Below the pieces are notes generated by a model. It was not told the origin of the DNA and did not search any database. It worked only from the letters and a program-made list of their open reading frames with translations. A program made the translations under genes and the position numbers. A stretch of DNA of 64,000 nucleotides from Nemopilema nomurai (taxonomy: Eukaryota; Cnidaria; Scyphozoa; Rhizostomeae; Rhizostomatidae): NCBI GenBank assembly GCA_003864495.1, contig ML133478.1:117129-181128 (forward strand), in the 5' to 3' direction. Of this stretch, positions 1-11,400 are shown piece after piece. Positions within the stretch are counted from its first letter, which is position 1. The number at the start of each line of letters is the position of its first letter.

Positions 1-74
1 TATCTTTTAATCTTCATTTGTTTCATATTTACACAGTATAAAGCTTTCAAAAGGGCAAGTGTGTTCTGTTTTAG

Positions 75-1355
75 GATTTAGATACTCAAGTCAGACGTTT
101 CACTGCATCAATTGAAGATTACAGTGAAGATTTGATAGAAGCTATAAACAAAGGTTTTTTTGAAAAAGATTTCCCACTGCCGAACAAAAGTTGTGTATAA
201 ATTTCATGCAGAGAAAGATAGATTAGGGAGAAAAGATATCCTCAAAACAGTATATGTTGAAATGTTTTATTTATGAAAAAACCATCTCTCCATGTTACTT
301 TTTTTCTATCAAATTATATTGATAAGAAAAGATATCCCCAAAACTATATATATTGACATGTTTTATTTGATGAAAAAAACATCTTTCTATGTTACTCTTT
401 CTCTATCAAATTATATTTATAGGAGACTTAAATTTATAGAGCTAAAGACTATATTTATGGAGCAAAAATATGACCACTTTAAAATCATTTATGTGTCCTG
501 GTTAAAAAAGAATTTGTGCCTTGTGACTTTTAGCTGTTCATGTTTAAAACTTTGAAGGCTATGTGACAATGGGATTGATCACTTTAGAAGCATTGAATTT
601 CATTTTAATGTGGGCAAGGCATCTTCTGTAGATACAATGATTTTTTACAACTTCATGTTTTTCCTTTTTGATGAACAAACATCTTTCTTGCAAAGCAATT
701 TTTCAAAATATTTCCTGCAGAACTTTAATCCAGGAAGAACTTCTAGTGACTGCACAGTAACATGGTTCACTAAAAAAATAGCAGAAGGAAGGTTGCTAAT
801 GTCACAGTAGTTTTAATTTTAACTAACACTGTTGCACCTTCATGTCAAGAAGTTTGGAGATAAAAAATGAAAGGAATGCATTGAGCTTTACATATTTTTT
901 GCTACAAAATAAAAACTCAGAGTGTTAAAAAATTTAAAACAAAAACTAAGTAGAAATTAATCCAATTCACAAAAATAATGTCAAACTAATTTCAAGCTAT
1001 TTACATTTCTGACATCAACTACCTTGGTAATGCCTTTTGTGGTTGGCTGAATGTGTTGCTCCCAATCTAAAGGGGATTACAGCAATAACTATTGGAGATT
1101 GTAGCATGAATAATGGTACATAGGTGACAAACTGAAATCTATTGTTTTTCAGGACAATCAACAGATGAATTTGAGGCATCATTTAAAGTTCAGGTATCAA
1201 ATGATGGAGCAACCTCTGAAGAAGAGGAAAACAACCCCACAGAAGAGAGTGAAGAAGTTAAGCCCAGTGAGGAGGATGAAGAAGAAAAACCTGCTGACCA
1301 AGGTGAGGAAGATGCTGAGGAAGAAGAAGAGAAAGCTGCAAGGGACGAACTTTAA
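75..1355 (+). CDS. 3' end of an ER-luminal acidic protein ending in RDEL (partial)
   Basis: Two coding exons are visible. Exon 75-153 follows a ttttag acceptor and ends at AAG|gttttt. Exon 1153-1355 follows tttttcag and ends at a TAA. The phases match (a single G carried over), giving about 94 residues. The first part reads LDTQVRRFTASIEDYSEDL and is probably helical. The second is a long Glu/Asp-rich low-complexity tail whose last residues are AARDEL. A terminal RDEL is a KDEL-type signal retrieved by the KDEL receptor, and a Glu-rich tail is common in Ca2+-binding ER chaperones. AATAAA about 85 nt after the stop supports this as the gene end. The first exon faintly resembles the last helix of canopy-family proteins, but I cannot name the gene. 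The 5' part lies outside the window. Confidence 0.6.
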
Positions 1356-2609
1356 AGGTATAATGAGAAACATTTTTACTGCAACAAAATATCATCTATT
1401 TTCAGGCACTTTAATTTTGCTGTTGTGAAAACCGTTTTTTAATAAATTTGATATTTTCTTACGTCAACCTGTTGTAGTTATTTTCTAGAGCAATCAATTA
1501 GTCATACACACCTAAAATAAGGTTCTCAATTTTGCATCTTTGTCTTTCATGTCACTTTATCTGGGATTCTGGGATGCCTTACGGCTAGTCTCTATGCATG
1601 TTAGAAACAAAACCTTTACTTTATCTCTAAGAAACTCAAAGGCTGAAACTCCTTTCTCTAGTTTTCAATTGGAAGTATCCTTCTTGTGATTGATACGGAA
1701 AACACATATTTTATCTTTAGAAAGGAGTTCAATTTTTGTAGTGAATTATATGACTTCAAAAGCACAACAACCAAAATTTGCTTATAGTTGTGTTTCCATT
1801 AGTATATATGACTTGTATTTTATGTACCATCAAGCAGTGTGATTCTAATGCTTCTTACACCGGAATGATACCATGCTTTCTCAATTGGTGCTAAATTAAT
1901 TTAACTTAGTTCTTTTTATATGAAAACAAAGAAGCAGAGTATTGGTGTATTCTAAAATTCCATCAGCAATATTTCAAACTTTGATATGGGAATCTGAATA
2001 GATGGGTCATTGCTCCTCTCTACCTGCAAGTTGCATCCATGAAGTAGCTTGTTATCTTGATGATGATCCACCCAAAAATGTATTTTCGCAAACTTTGCAA
2101 TACACATACACCTTAAATTGAACAAGATCATTTTAAATTGGTGTAAATAACATTGATTAATATATCTATACCTAAAATAGATTTAGCCATTTGCACATTC
2201 TAATGGAAAAAGGGAAGTAACAAAGAAGAAGCTAGAACAGGGTGCAGAGAAAAACAAATTTCAACTGATTGAGGATAAAAAGACTGTCAAGGGAAAGAAG
2301 CTAGCAAAGTAACAACTAGTTTTCACCCAAGGTTACTGGTTGTTATGAATTTTCTGTCTCACAGCTAACAAAAGACAGGGTTCTTATCTCAAACATTTTC
2401 CTATGGATATGACAGACATAAATCACAGAAAAGGTAATCAATCAAGATGTGGCAAGGGGTGACATGGGCCAACTAGAAAGTGTTGTAAATGTCCATCATG
2501 ACAATCTAATATTAATTGAAGTTTTCACAAGGAACATTTAACTATACTTTAATGCAAAAATAGAGCATAGCCATATTCCCTATAGTATTCCAAAGAATTT
2601 GGAAGAAAT
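1356..2609. other. Intergenic, 3' UTRs of two convergent genes
   Basis: This AT-rich stretch separates the stop of the RDEL gene (+) from the stop of TRAF7 (-). It carries AATAAA near 1440 for the first gene. On the minus strand an ATTAAA near 2548-2553 lies about 60 nt beyond the TRAF7 stop. I see no further coding potential. Confidence 0.5.
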
Positions 2610-5600
2610 TTAGACCTTTATTTCTCTATCCTCTGATCCACTGAAGAGCAAATCCCCACAGAGTGTGACACAGTTCACACTTGATTCGTGACGTGATAGG
2701 ACCCGAATGGGTAACATTTTGACAAGGTCCCAAACCTGTAATAGTTTAGAAATTTTAGTAAGGTTTTGTGCTGCATAGTTGTTTAATAAAGTTTTGACAC
2801 AAAATATAGAAGATTTGATACTAGTTGCATATGATGTAGACATAAAACAACAATGTTAATAGTTGTGATCCCTCCAACAATTTTAATGTCTGCCCCTGGG
2901 GTAAGTCAAAGCATAATAGAACAGCTAAGTGCAAAATAATTTGAAGAGCACTTAGTTTAGATAACACATAGGCAAGCTTTTTTTATGATGTATCATTTGT
3001 TAAGAATATATAACCTGGACTGTCTGGTCAGATGATGATGTAAACAAGAAGTTTCCAGATCGTGAGGGTGCCATTCCTGTCACAGTTCCTACATGGCCGT
3101 TAAAGCCCTTTGCTTCTTGGTATGTCTCAGCATCATACAAATGAGTGTTTCGATTGTATGTCCCTAGAATTGCCAAAAATATATCCTACATTTATTGTTT
3201 AATCATCAAACCCATATTCAAATCTTTTCAAGCTCTGTATGCTATTTTAAGAGATCAAAACATTTCATTCTTGAAAAACATACATAACCACTCAAACTTT
3301 TTAACCATTTATTGAAAGAAAAACTGTCTACCAAAAGGATAGTTTTTACCTCATTTTCTGTGAAAGTATAATTGTTTGAAATATGAGAACAGGTGCTCTA
3401 GATGCATCAACATTATGTCTTGAAAAAGTATATAATGTGACACTTCAAATGCTTCAACAGTATATAATGTGAGAGTAGTCAATGTTACTAAGTGTAAGAC
3501 ATGCCATCAAAGCTAGGTAATAATAATTCAAAGATAGGTGCCCCACATAGATTAGGAAAAACATAATATATAACTGGTCACTGAATGATGACAATTGTGG
3601 TAAAAAGTATTAAAGTGTGAACATTTTATAGTAGTGCTTTACCTATGATTAAATATTTTTGAGTGACTGCCAGTGAATAGACAGACCCATGACTGTGATC
3701 AACCTTCCCCTTCAGTGTGAAATTGTTTGCATCCCAAATATACACAGTATTGTGGGAGCCACTGAATACTTTTTCCTGCAAAGTAAAGATATAATATATA
3801 CATTATTGGACAAATGATTTTAGATTTAGGGTAGAGAAGGAAGAATTCTCTGTACATTATTTAACTGATTTTCACTGTTTTAAAGCTTCAGTTACAGATG
3901 AAAAAAGTTAAGAAAAGGGTTTTTTATGTTTATAAATGAATTGGTACAAATGTAAATGAGGGTTAAAGTATAATGACCCGCGTACAACTTACATTGTTTC
4001 TGTCACAAACAAGGGCTCTCACCCAGTATTTTAGATCACTAATGGTGTAGACCAATTCTAAATTGCCAGATTTCCAGACCTAGAAAAAAGAGCTTTATAG
4101 AAACTCTCAGCTTATTTCTTGCTGACCAGCACAACTGCAATTGATTAAAAAATCAAAAGTCTAGAGTCAATTTGTAAACAAATTTTCGCATTTGCTTTAA
4201 AAGTCTTTTGTATTTTGCTGATTATGCAAGTTGCAAGATTTTCTCCCAAACAATTTGAAATTTACATTTTGTAATTGAAAACTAACTGGAATCATTTAAA
4301 TTAAGAATGAAGTTGAAAGATGAAGAAAAGATGCAATCTGGATTTTCTGTACTGCTTCCATGAAATATTGTCAAATACAACAGACTAATACATTGTGGTT
4401 GAGAAAATTTTTGCTGCTAAATTCTGTTGTTGTTTATGTGGCTCAAAAAAATTGGCATTATTATGCATACCTACCTTTATTGAAGCATATGATGAGCTGA
4501 ATATATACTTTCCAGCATAGACGATTGCACATACTATATTATCATGTGCATCCTGTGAAATAATTTGAAAAAAGTGATATTAATTTACAAACAGCTTTCA
4601 TAGGCACTAATTTACACAATCACATTCTGGGTATCCTAATCTGGATTTGTTTATATTTAACCTAACATTTGAATGCAAACTTTAATCTAGCAGCAATTCT
4701 TTTTTAAATTAGATTCATCCCATTCTATAGATAAATACACAACATTATTTTTCTAGGAAATGTCAGAGATTATTCAGTTTTCTACTTCCTACCATACCTC
4801 TTTCACAAAATGTGCCTGATAATTAGACAAGTCCCAAGTACGTATGCACTTGTCAGAACCTCCACTGTACAGCAGACGATCACCAACACAGAGCACATGA
4901 ATCTGAAAAAGAAACAAAATCTTACATTGTTTTAGCATGTCAGATTACAAGGATACCAATTTTCTTCACAGATTATATCACTCTACTTGGTACAATTTTT
5001 CCATCTAAATGCTAATAATTGCACTAGGTATATCATTAGGTAAGAAATAAAACTAAAATATGGTTGTTTGGAGATTCTAAAAAATGATGACATCACAAAA
5101 GACAAGAAGGACAAACATGCATTACTAGCTGGTCTGGGTGAAAAAACTTCAAACCAATCAGGTGTTTTGTCTAATTAAAGGTTAGCCAACAGAAGACAAT
5201 GGAATTTGTCTGCTTCAGAGGTTGATTGGGTTAGTTCTTGACCCCTGAGAAAAAAGGCTTTGTCTGTAGACCTTCAAAAACAAAGTATTGATTTGCTCTG
5301 TTAAAAAGATAAATGAAGACTTGAATTTTTTCGAGTCAATCTTTTAGGTAGTTTAAGAAGCGATAAACAGTTATAGCACATACATCACCCCTGTGTCCAG
5401 TCATTGTATGTATGCAGCCCTTTGAGTTCTTTATGTCACGAATGTCCCATACTTTTATCATTAGGTCTGACCCAGCACTAAAGAGAACGTTTCCTCTAGA
5501 TGCCAATGCCCATATTGTCCCAGTATGACCTCTTTAAAAATTAAAAAATACAAAAAGCCTTTAGCAAATAATCTTGAGCCTGTTAGCATGTTTTTTTCTG

Positions 5601-7877
5601 GCTGAAATTTTAATGGAAATATAATGGTGAAGAGGGATAGCATATTATGGAAAATTTCAAAATTGCACATGATTTGAGCATACTGAAGTAGCTGCTTGCC
5701 TGACACTCCACAGGGTATGCAAATGTTGGAATATGACCCAAATGTAACAAAAAAATCATTGATGGGCAATAAATATTTGGACTCACCTGAATGTTCCTAT
5801 GCATGTGAATGTAAATGGCATCTTCCAGTTTTCTGTTTTATTATTTCTCCATGACAAAGCAATTGCTGTTTGTGTTGGAGAGGTTGATTGTGAGGATGAG
5901 GAAACTGGTACTGACTTCTTCTTAGAAGCCTCATATAACTCCACCATGTCTGAAGTTGACTGGGAGCCAATTCTGTCTCTTACTGATGCAGCTTGGGCCA
6001 TCCTGATCTGTTCCACAACATTTGTTAGATACTCAACTTGTGATTTTAAGCTCTTTACTTGTCTGCAAAAGATAATCAGTCAGTTTCAGCATTTTGTTTT
6101 CTGTATATTTAATACAAATAATGGTAAATTAAACAAGCAGTAAATCATGATGTCAAGTTAAATATGTGAAAACAATTCTGAATGATCTCAACTGTTCAAA
6201 ACTGTTTCTAAGCACATGAATGAGATGAAGTTATGGTAACACCAAAGCAGTATTGTCAGCAGGTTTAATTGAAAATGAATCTTTTGAAAATAAATCTTTT
6301 GAAAATGAATCTTTTGAAAATGAATCTTTTGAAAATCAATCTTTTGAAAATCAATCTTTTGAAAAATGAAGCTCACCTTTCAGTTTGCTTCAGTTGTGTT
6401 GTCATGATTTCTTTATCATTTTCAAGTGCTGCAACTTTTTCATTTAAACACTGAACTTTCTTGGCAAAATTCTTTGAACTTGTATCATTTTCTCCAACCT
6501 ACATAATAATAAAATCAGTCTTGGTAGAAAGTACTTATTAAAGATATTGTCAAAAGCAAGCTCCAATACACATTGTGCAATCAGCAAAGATATGCATAAT
6601 GAAAGAAATTAATAAAAGAGTTTGACATTTGTAACAAAATAAGAATCATAACAAGCCAGGGGTAGAGATTGTTTGGCTGTTCTGAAGATAGATGCCAAGA
6701 CTATGGTTCCAAATGCTCTGTGCTATTCTAAAAGTTTTGATCATGAAACAATTGTTCATAAATTAATAGGATTGCTGTACTCCTTCTTGATTAATATCAA
6801 AATTGTAAATACCTCTATATTAATGGCTGAGTCTAAATCATTCTCTTTCCTTGAACAAGAATTCTGATGTTCTTCCACTTCGTAGTAGGTACCAAAAAAG
6901 GAGCACCCTGGAATACAAACATCAAGCCACTTCATTCAACATTTAAAACTGGCAGCACAATATTTTCAAATGTATTTTCCCAGCCACACCTGTCCTGTAG
7001 AACTTTGATTTCCTAGAGGTGTAAAATCTTTCATGCAATTATGTCTATATTAAGCAGCTTATGAAGTAACCACAAAACTTGATTGTGCAATATTCCAGTT
7101 TAGGGATACACAGTACAAATAAATTTTCAGATTTGCAGCTCATGCACAAAACTACATGGCAGTTGCTAAGTAAAACAAACCAGCCTTGCTGAGATGTAGT
7201 TATTTTATTGTGAAGAAACAGCTCAGTGGCTAACCTTTCTTTGAATAATGACAAGGTACCCTATCACACTGCTTTAAATGCTCTTCCAAATCTTTCCTTC
7301 TAAACTTGCCACAGAAATTTGAGCTATTGGGGCATGGAATCCAAGCATATTCACAGACATTTTCGTGCTCTTCTCGCTGGTTGAGATTGATTCTTTCTGA
7401 GCAACCCATCTCATCAATCATGAAATCTTCATCAGAGTCAAATCGCGTGAGCCCATGTCTACAGAAAATCTTCAGCTCATCTAGTTGTCCTTGTAAAGCT
7501 CTATTAGAGACAAACGTAGATCCATCAAATGGAGTCTGATCTAGGGGACAACAGGAAGTTCCGTGACCTGATGAATTTGACAATGTTGTCAAAGAACAGT
7601 CTGTACAGAAAGTATGGCCACAGCTGGTGGAAATAACTGGGCCTCTGAAAACGCCATCGCAGCAAGGGCATTTGAGTGACCGAGAGGGCTCATGCACAAA
7701 CTTCGTTGGAAAGTCCATCATATTGCATCCGGTGTTTCGAAACAATGTTAGCTTTGAAATTTGATTATCCAGAGACGCATTGGTTAGTTCCTCTTGCGCT
7801 GGCCTTGATCCTAAAATGGCAAGAGCGTAAAGCTGATCTTCGAGTTCAAGTTGATCTTCTGTGATGTTGATTAACAC
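2610..7877 (-). CDS. TRAF7: TRAF7-type E3 ubiquitin ligase: RING, TRAF zinc finger, coiled coil, WD40
   Basis: Eleven coding exons are read on the minus strand, all with GT-AG ends and matching phase: 7235-7877, 6813-6907, 6377-6498, 5787-6062, 5384-5531, 4798-4902, 4475-4552, 3993-4079, 3643-3775, 3015-3163 and 2610-2735 (stop). The first holds a RING finger (CPCC, CGHTFCTDC, CCPLD) followed by a TRAF-type zinc-finger region continuing into GCSFFGTYYEVEEH. The next two exons are a coiled coil (QCLNEKVAALENDKEIM). The remaining exons give WD40 blades with GHTGTIWAL, IKVWDIRD, SGGSDKCIRTWDL, VYIWDA and LFSGSEDREIKV. The order and the short C-terminus match vertebrate TRAF7, a ligase linked to MEKK3 and JNK/NF-kB signalling. 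The first exon stays open to a TAG near 7895 without an early ATG. The start is therefore in an unseen 5' exon or at the internal Met-Met before the RING. Confidence 0.94.
6266..6366. repeat. 15-bp minisatellite in a TRAF7 intron
   Basis: About six to seven tandem copies of a 15-bp unit (gaaaatgaatctttt, with a/c variants at one position) sit just 3' of the coiled-coil exon ending at 6377. Because 15 is a multiple of 3, both strands stay open and produce false repetitive ORFs. Confidence 0.9.
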
Positions 7878-8429
7878 TTGAGATGTCGTGGTGAGTTTCT
7901 AATCAACCTAGGTATATGTTCCTGCATAACCTTTCGTAGATGTGGCAACCACAGAAACAGACATCGCCATAACCATCACGTCCGTTAAAAAGAAGTTCCT
8001 CCATTTGCTTGTTGTTGTTCCTGCTCTCTGAATACGAGGCTTTGAGGGCGCGAAATTTTTCAAAGATGGAGAAGTGACAAACAGGTTTTTTAATTTTCTT
8101 TCAACTGCTACGACTGTAAATATTTTTTAACGCCGCAAAATCGATTTCCTTAATCCAGAATGTAATACCCAGCTCTACTGTCAAAAAGATCCGCTATTGT
8201 CAACTCTGCAAATTAGGGGCGCGATTAATTTTCAGTTTTCAGCATTTGTAAGAACACGGCGTATGACAATTTTATTTCCTTTTTAATTAATTTTGAGGGC
8301 TAATGGTTTTCTTTTCTTTTAGAAATCACAATTTTAAGTCCTCTAAATCCCAAAATGGATATTCATATGCTATTGCGGCTAGACAAGTCAATGGTTTGTC
8401 CAAATTAGAAAAAGGAATTAAAGAAGATC
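7878..8429. promoter_or_regulatory. Shared divergent promoter region of TRAF7 (-) and MMS22L (+)
   Basis: About 550 bp separate the first recognised TRAF7 coding exon from the MMS22L start codon. The two genes point away from each other, so the interval must hold the MMS22L 5' UTR and probably the TRAF7 5' end. No TATA box or named element is identifiable. A bidirectional promoter is inferred from geometry alone. Confidence 0.4.
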
Positions 8430-11400
8430 ATGGAAGATTCAAGAGAACCAGATATAAACACCCTTTCTGATTGGAGTGGCTCAATGACTCCTCCATTGAT
8501 GGAAAGTGATGACGAAATTCTGGAATCGCAATGTGTTGTACCACTACAGAAAAAAATTAATGCAGACACATTTGAAACTGGTGAGAGTTTTTCTTAAATT
8601 CGCATGTTTCATCGTTTTAGAGCATACTTTCAAATTTGCAATGGTTTTTTCTCGTCATCAAGATATCATTAATGATCTATATAAAAGTATACGAATTGCC
8701 ACTACCTGTTTAGAGTATGTACGCAAAACTGCAAATATTTGTGACCTGCAAACTTGTTTGCTCTGATGTTGAAAGGGGCATAATCAAACAACACTTCCAG
8801 TTGATTTATTGACTTGGCCCCTTCTTGCGCAGCTGGGGTAGGCAATATACTACCAGCCTTGTCATAAGATGTTCATTATTTACCTGCAAACCAACATTCA
8901 TAGGTTTTTTTCATTTTATTATCAAATGAATTCAGATATTTAAAATACAAAAATTATTACATATTTGTTAGCTAAAAGCAACCTTTGATTTGGGTGTTTA
9001 TCAATGCATGCATATAAATCTAATACCTGCTTGATTTTTTACCTGCTTTATACTGTTTTAGACCTTTTACCAAAGTTTGATTGTAAAGAGTTTTCCATGG
9101 AATTCAAAAATGAATCTATACTGGAAGTGTTTCAAAGGTACTGTTAGCATTTTCATTTGTCTTTCTTCACTATTTCTAGCCAATAGCTATTAAGATCGTG
9201 ATGCAGTCTAAAGACAGCTAATTTTTTCATTTGTTAACTAATTAGCTAATTAATTAGTTTCCACTAATTAGCTAATTAATTTGCATCAATGACAAAGTCA
9301 CAGTCACAGTCACAACAAGAGGCTACAAGTATAAGATCTCTAAGCAACATTTCAGGCTAGATCTTAGGAAATAATTCCTCAGTCAACATGTTACTGAATC
9401 ATGGAAGTATCTATCTGGAAAAGCTGTGAAATTAGGAACGATTAACGCATTCAAGTTCCACATAAAGAAGAATAGTGAAGAATAATAGGGCCTAAAGGGT
9501 TGTCAAGAAACTTGAAAACTGACCAGGAAATCGATTGATACTCATCACATGAGCCAGGTGAAACCAGTATCCAACTTTTATGGAGTTTAATGTCACATTT
9601 AAATATCAAAGTTAAATTTAGCAAAAATGTTTTCCAGGCTGTTCAATAATGAAAAGGTGTACCCAAGTCAAGAATTCCTCAACAATTCTGTGGTTACTTT
9701 ATTTGGATTCAGATTTCCTGCCGAGGAAGGACTTGGCAAGACCTACAGAAGAAAATTATTTTTGCTCTGCAGGTCTTACTTTTATTTTCATATGTTCACT
9801 TGATTATATCTATGAATAAAAAACTTTCCAGGAGCTTTTTTTGAAATAATTTTTTGCATTGGACAGCCCTCTAAATATATTTTCAAATTGATGGCAAAGG
9901 TGAGAATCATGAAAATATCTGATTTATGTACTCTTTATATGATTAGTCAATTATTTTCTGCTTTTGATTTTGAAATTTTTGCATAAAAAGATGCCAAGTT
10001 AAACTTTGTATGTTGATAAAAGATTGACTAAGTCAAGATAAAATTTCAACCCATCTTGTAACCTTTGCGAATATCTTTAGTTGGGTTTATTACAAATTGC
10101 CGTTCATCAGTTGCCTACTGGCCACAATGTCATGTGGGTGTATCACTGGCACTGGAAACTATAATTGAATGGAAGTAAATGGAAATGGAATGAAAGTGAA
10201 TGCTTCAAGACTATTCTCTATTTAACTTGCAAGTGTCTTTTATAGGCAAAATATTTTTCAACTCAAGAACCTAGAAAAGACATTCAAGAAAGTTAGCAAT
10301 GGTATGAATTTGCTACAAAACTTCTTCAATAGTTTCAAAACTCTTTTGAAAACGTTGATAAATCAAGTGCCAGGCTTCGATTTTTTATTTGAACTTTTTT
10401 GGAAAAAGATTGTATAATTTTCATTAATGCAAAGTTAATCAGCTACTGTGCAATTAATTATGATATCCATTTTGCTGAGTCAAGTTTGCAAGTTATTGTT
10501 TTCTTTAGCTTTTCAAATTGTTTTGCAAGATGTCCCCAATTTTGTTCAAAATTTTGTAAATTTTTGCCATGTTTGTGACTTTTTTGCTTCTTTGAAGGAG
10601 CATCTAAAAGTATGATGCAGAATTGTCAACTCTTTTTTGCATATATTGCAGAAGTGCTTCATAGGTAAGTCATTTCTATTTTTAACATGAAGTTTGTATT
10701 TAATTAATGCATTTGTATTGAAAAAGTTGCCAAGTTCAATATTTAGACTCTGTGATGGTAACATTTTTCTTTATTGATCAATTTTTTCAGAGGGCTTGCT
10801 GACGAAAATGCAGTTGTACAGGAGCTTAAAGCACTCACTGCATCAATTGGCAGAATCCACAACCATGCTGGTCTGGAAGCATTCTGGCATGCTTCAACGA
10901 TTCTGTCTGCCTTATGCTTGCAAGGTGATTCCAACTGAGTATTATTTGCCTCGTCACAGATACCTTGAGTTCATTTTAAAGCACTCAAGTGTAGAGCTTT
11001 TGATTAAAGAGTATATTTATATTCAATTTATGATTTTCTTTTGTATTAAGAAAATCTATTGTTTTGATTAATAAAGACTCTGAGCTTTGAAGCTTTCTTC
11101 CTTGACACCCTTGATGTCTTTCAACAAGAAGGAAATTTATCCAATGTTTTTGTTTGCTTTCTTGTATATTTATTTCTATGCTTACTTATTCATGCTATTT
11201 TTATAATTGGGGAGGAGGATGAGAGTCAATTAATAAACAACAAGTAGAGAGATTTGGCTTTAATCCAAACCATTTTCTCACAGTGCTTGTGTATCTCGCA
11301 ATAGAAAGCCTAACTAATGCAAACCACCCCATAACATGGAGGCTAGTGTTTTTCTTGTTTGATGTGATTTGACATATTTCAATATCAAGAAAGCATGGTC

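Noticed and set aside
5461..5769. 102-codon minus-strand frame
   Set aside because: A shadow in the wrong frame over the TRAF7 WD40 exon 5384-5531 and its upstream intron.
6188..6454. Repetitive Lys/Asn/Leu and Phe-Gln-Lys frames on both strands
   Set aside because: Translation of the 15-bp intronic minisatellite. The real exon 6377-6498 is TRAF7 coiled coil on the minus strand in another register.
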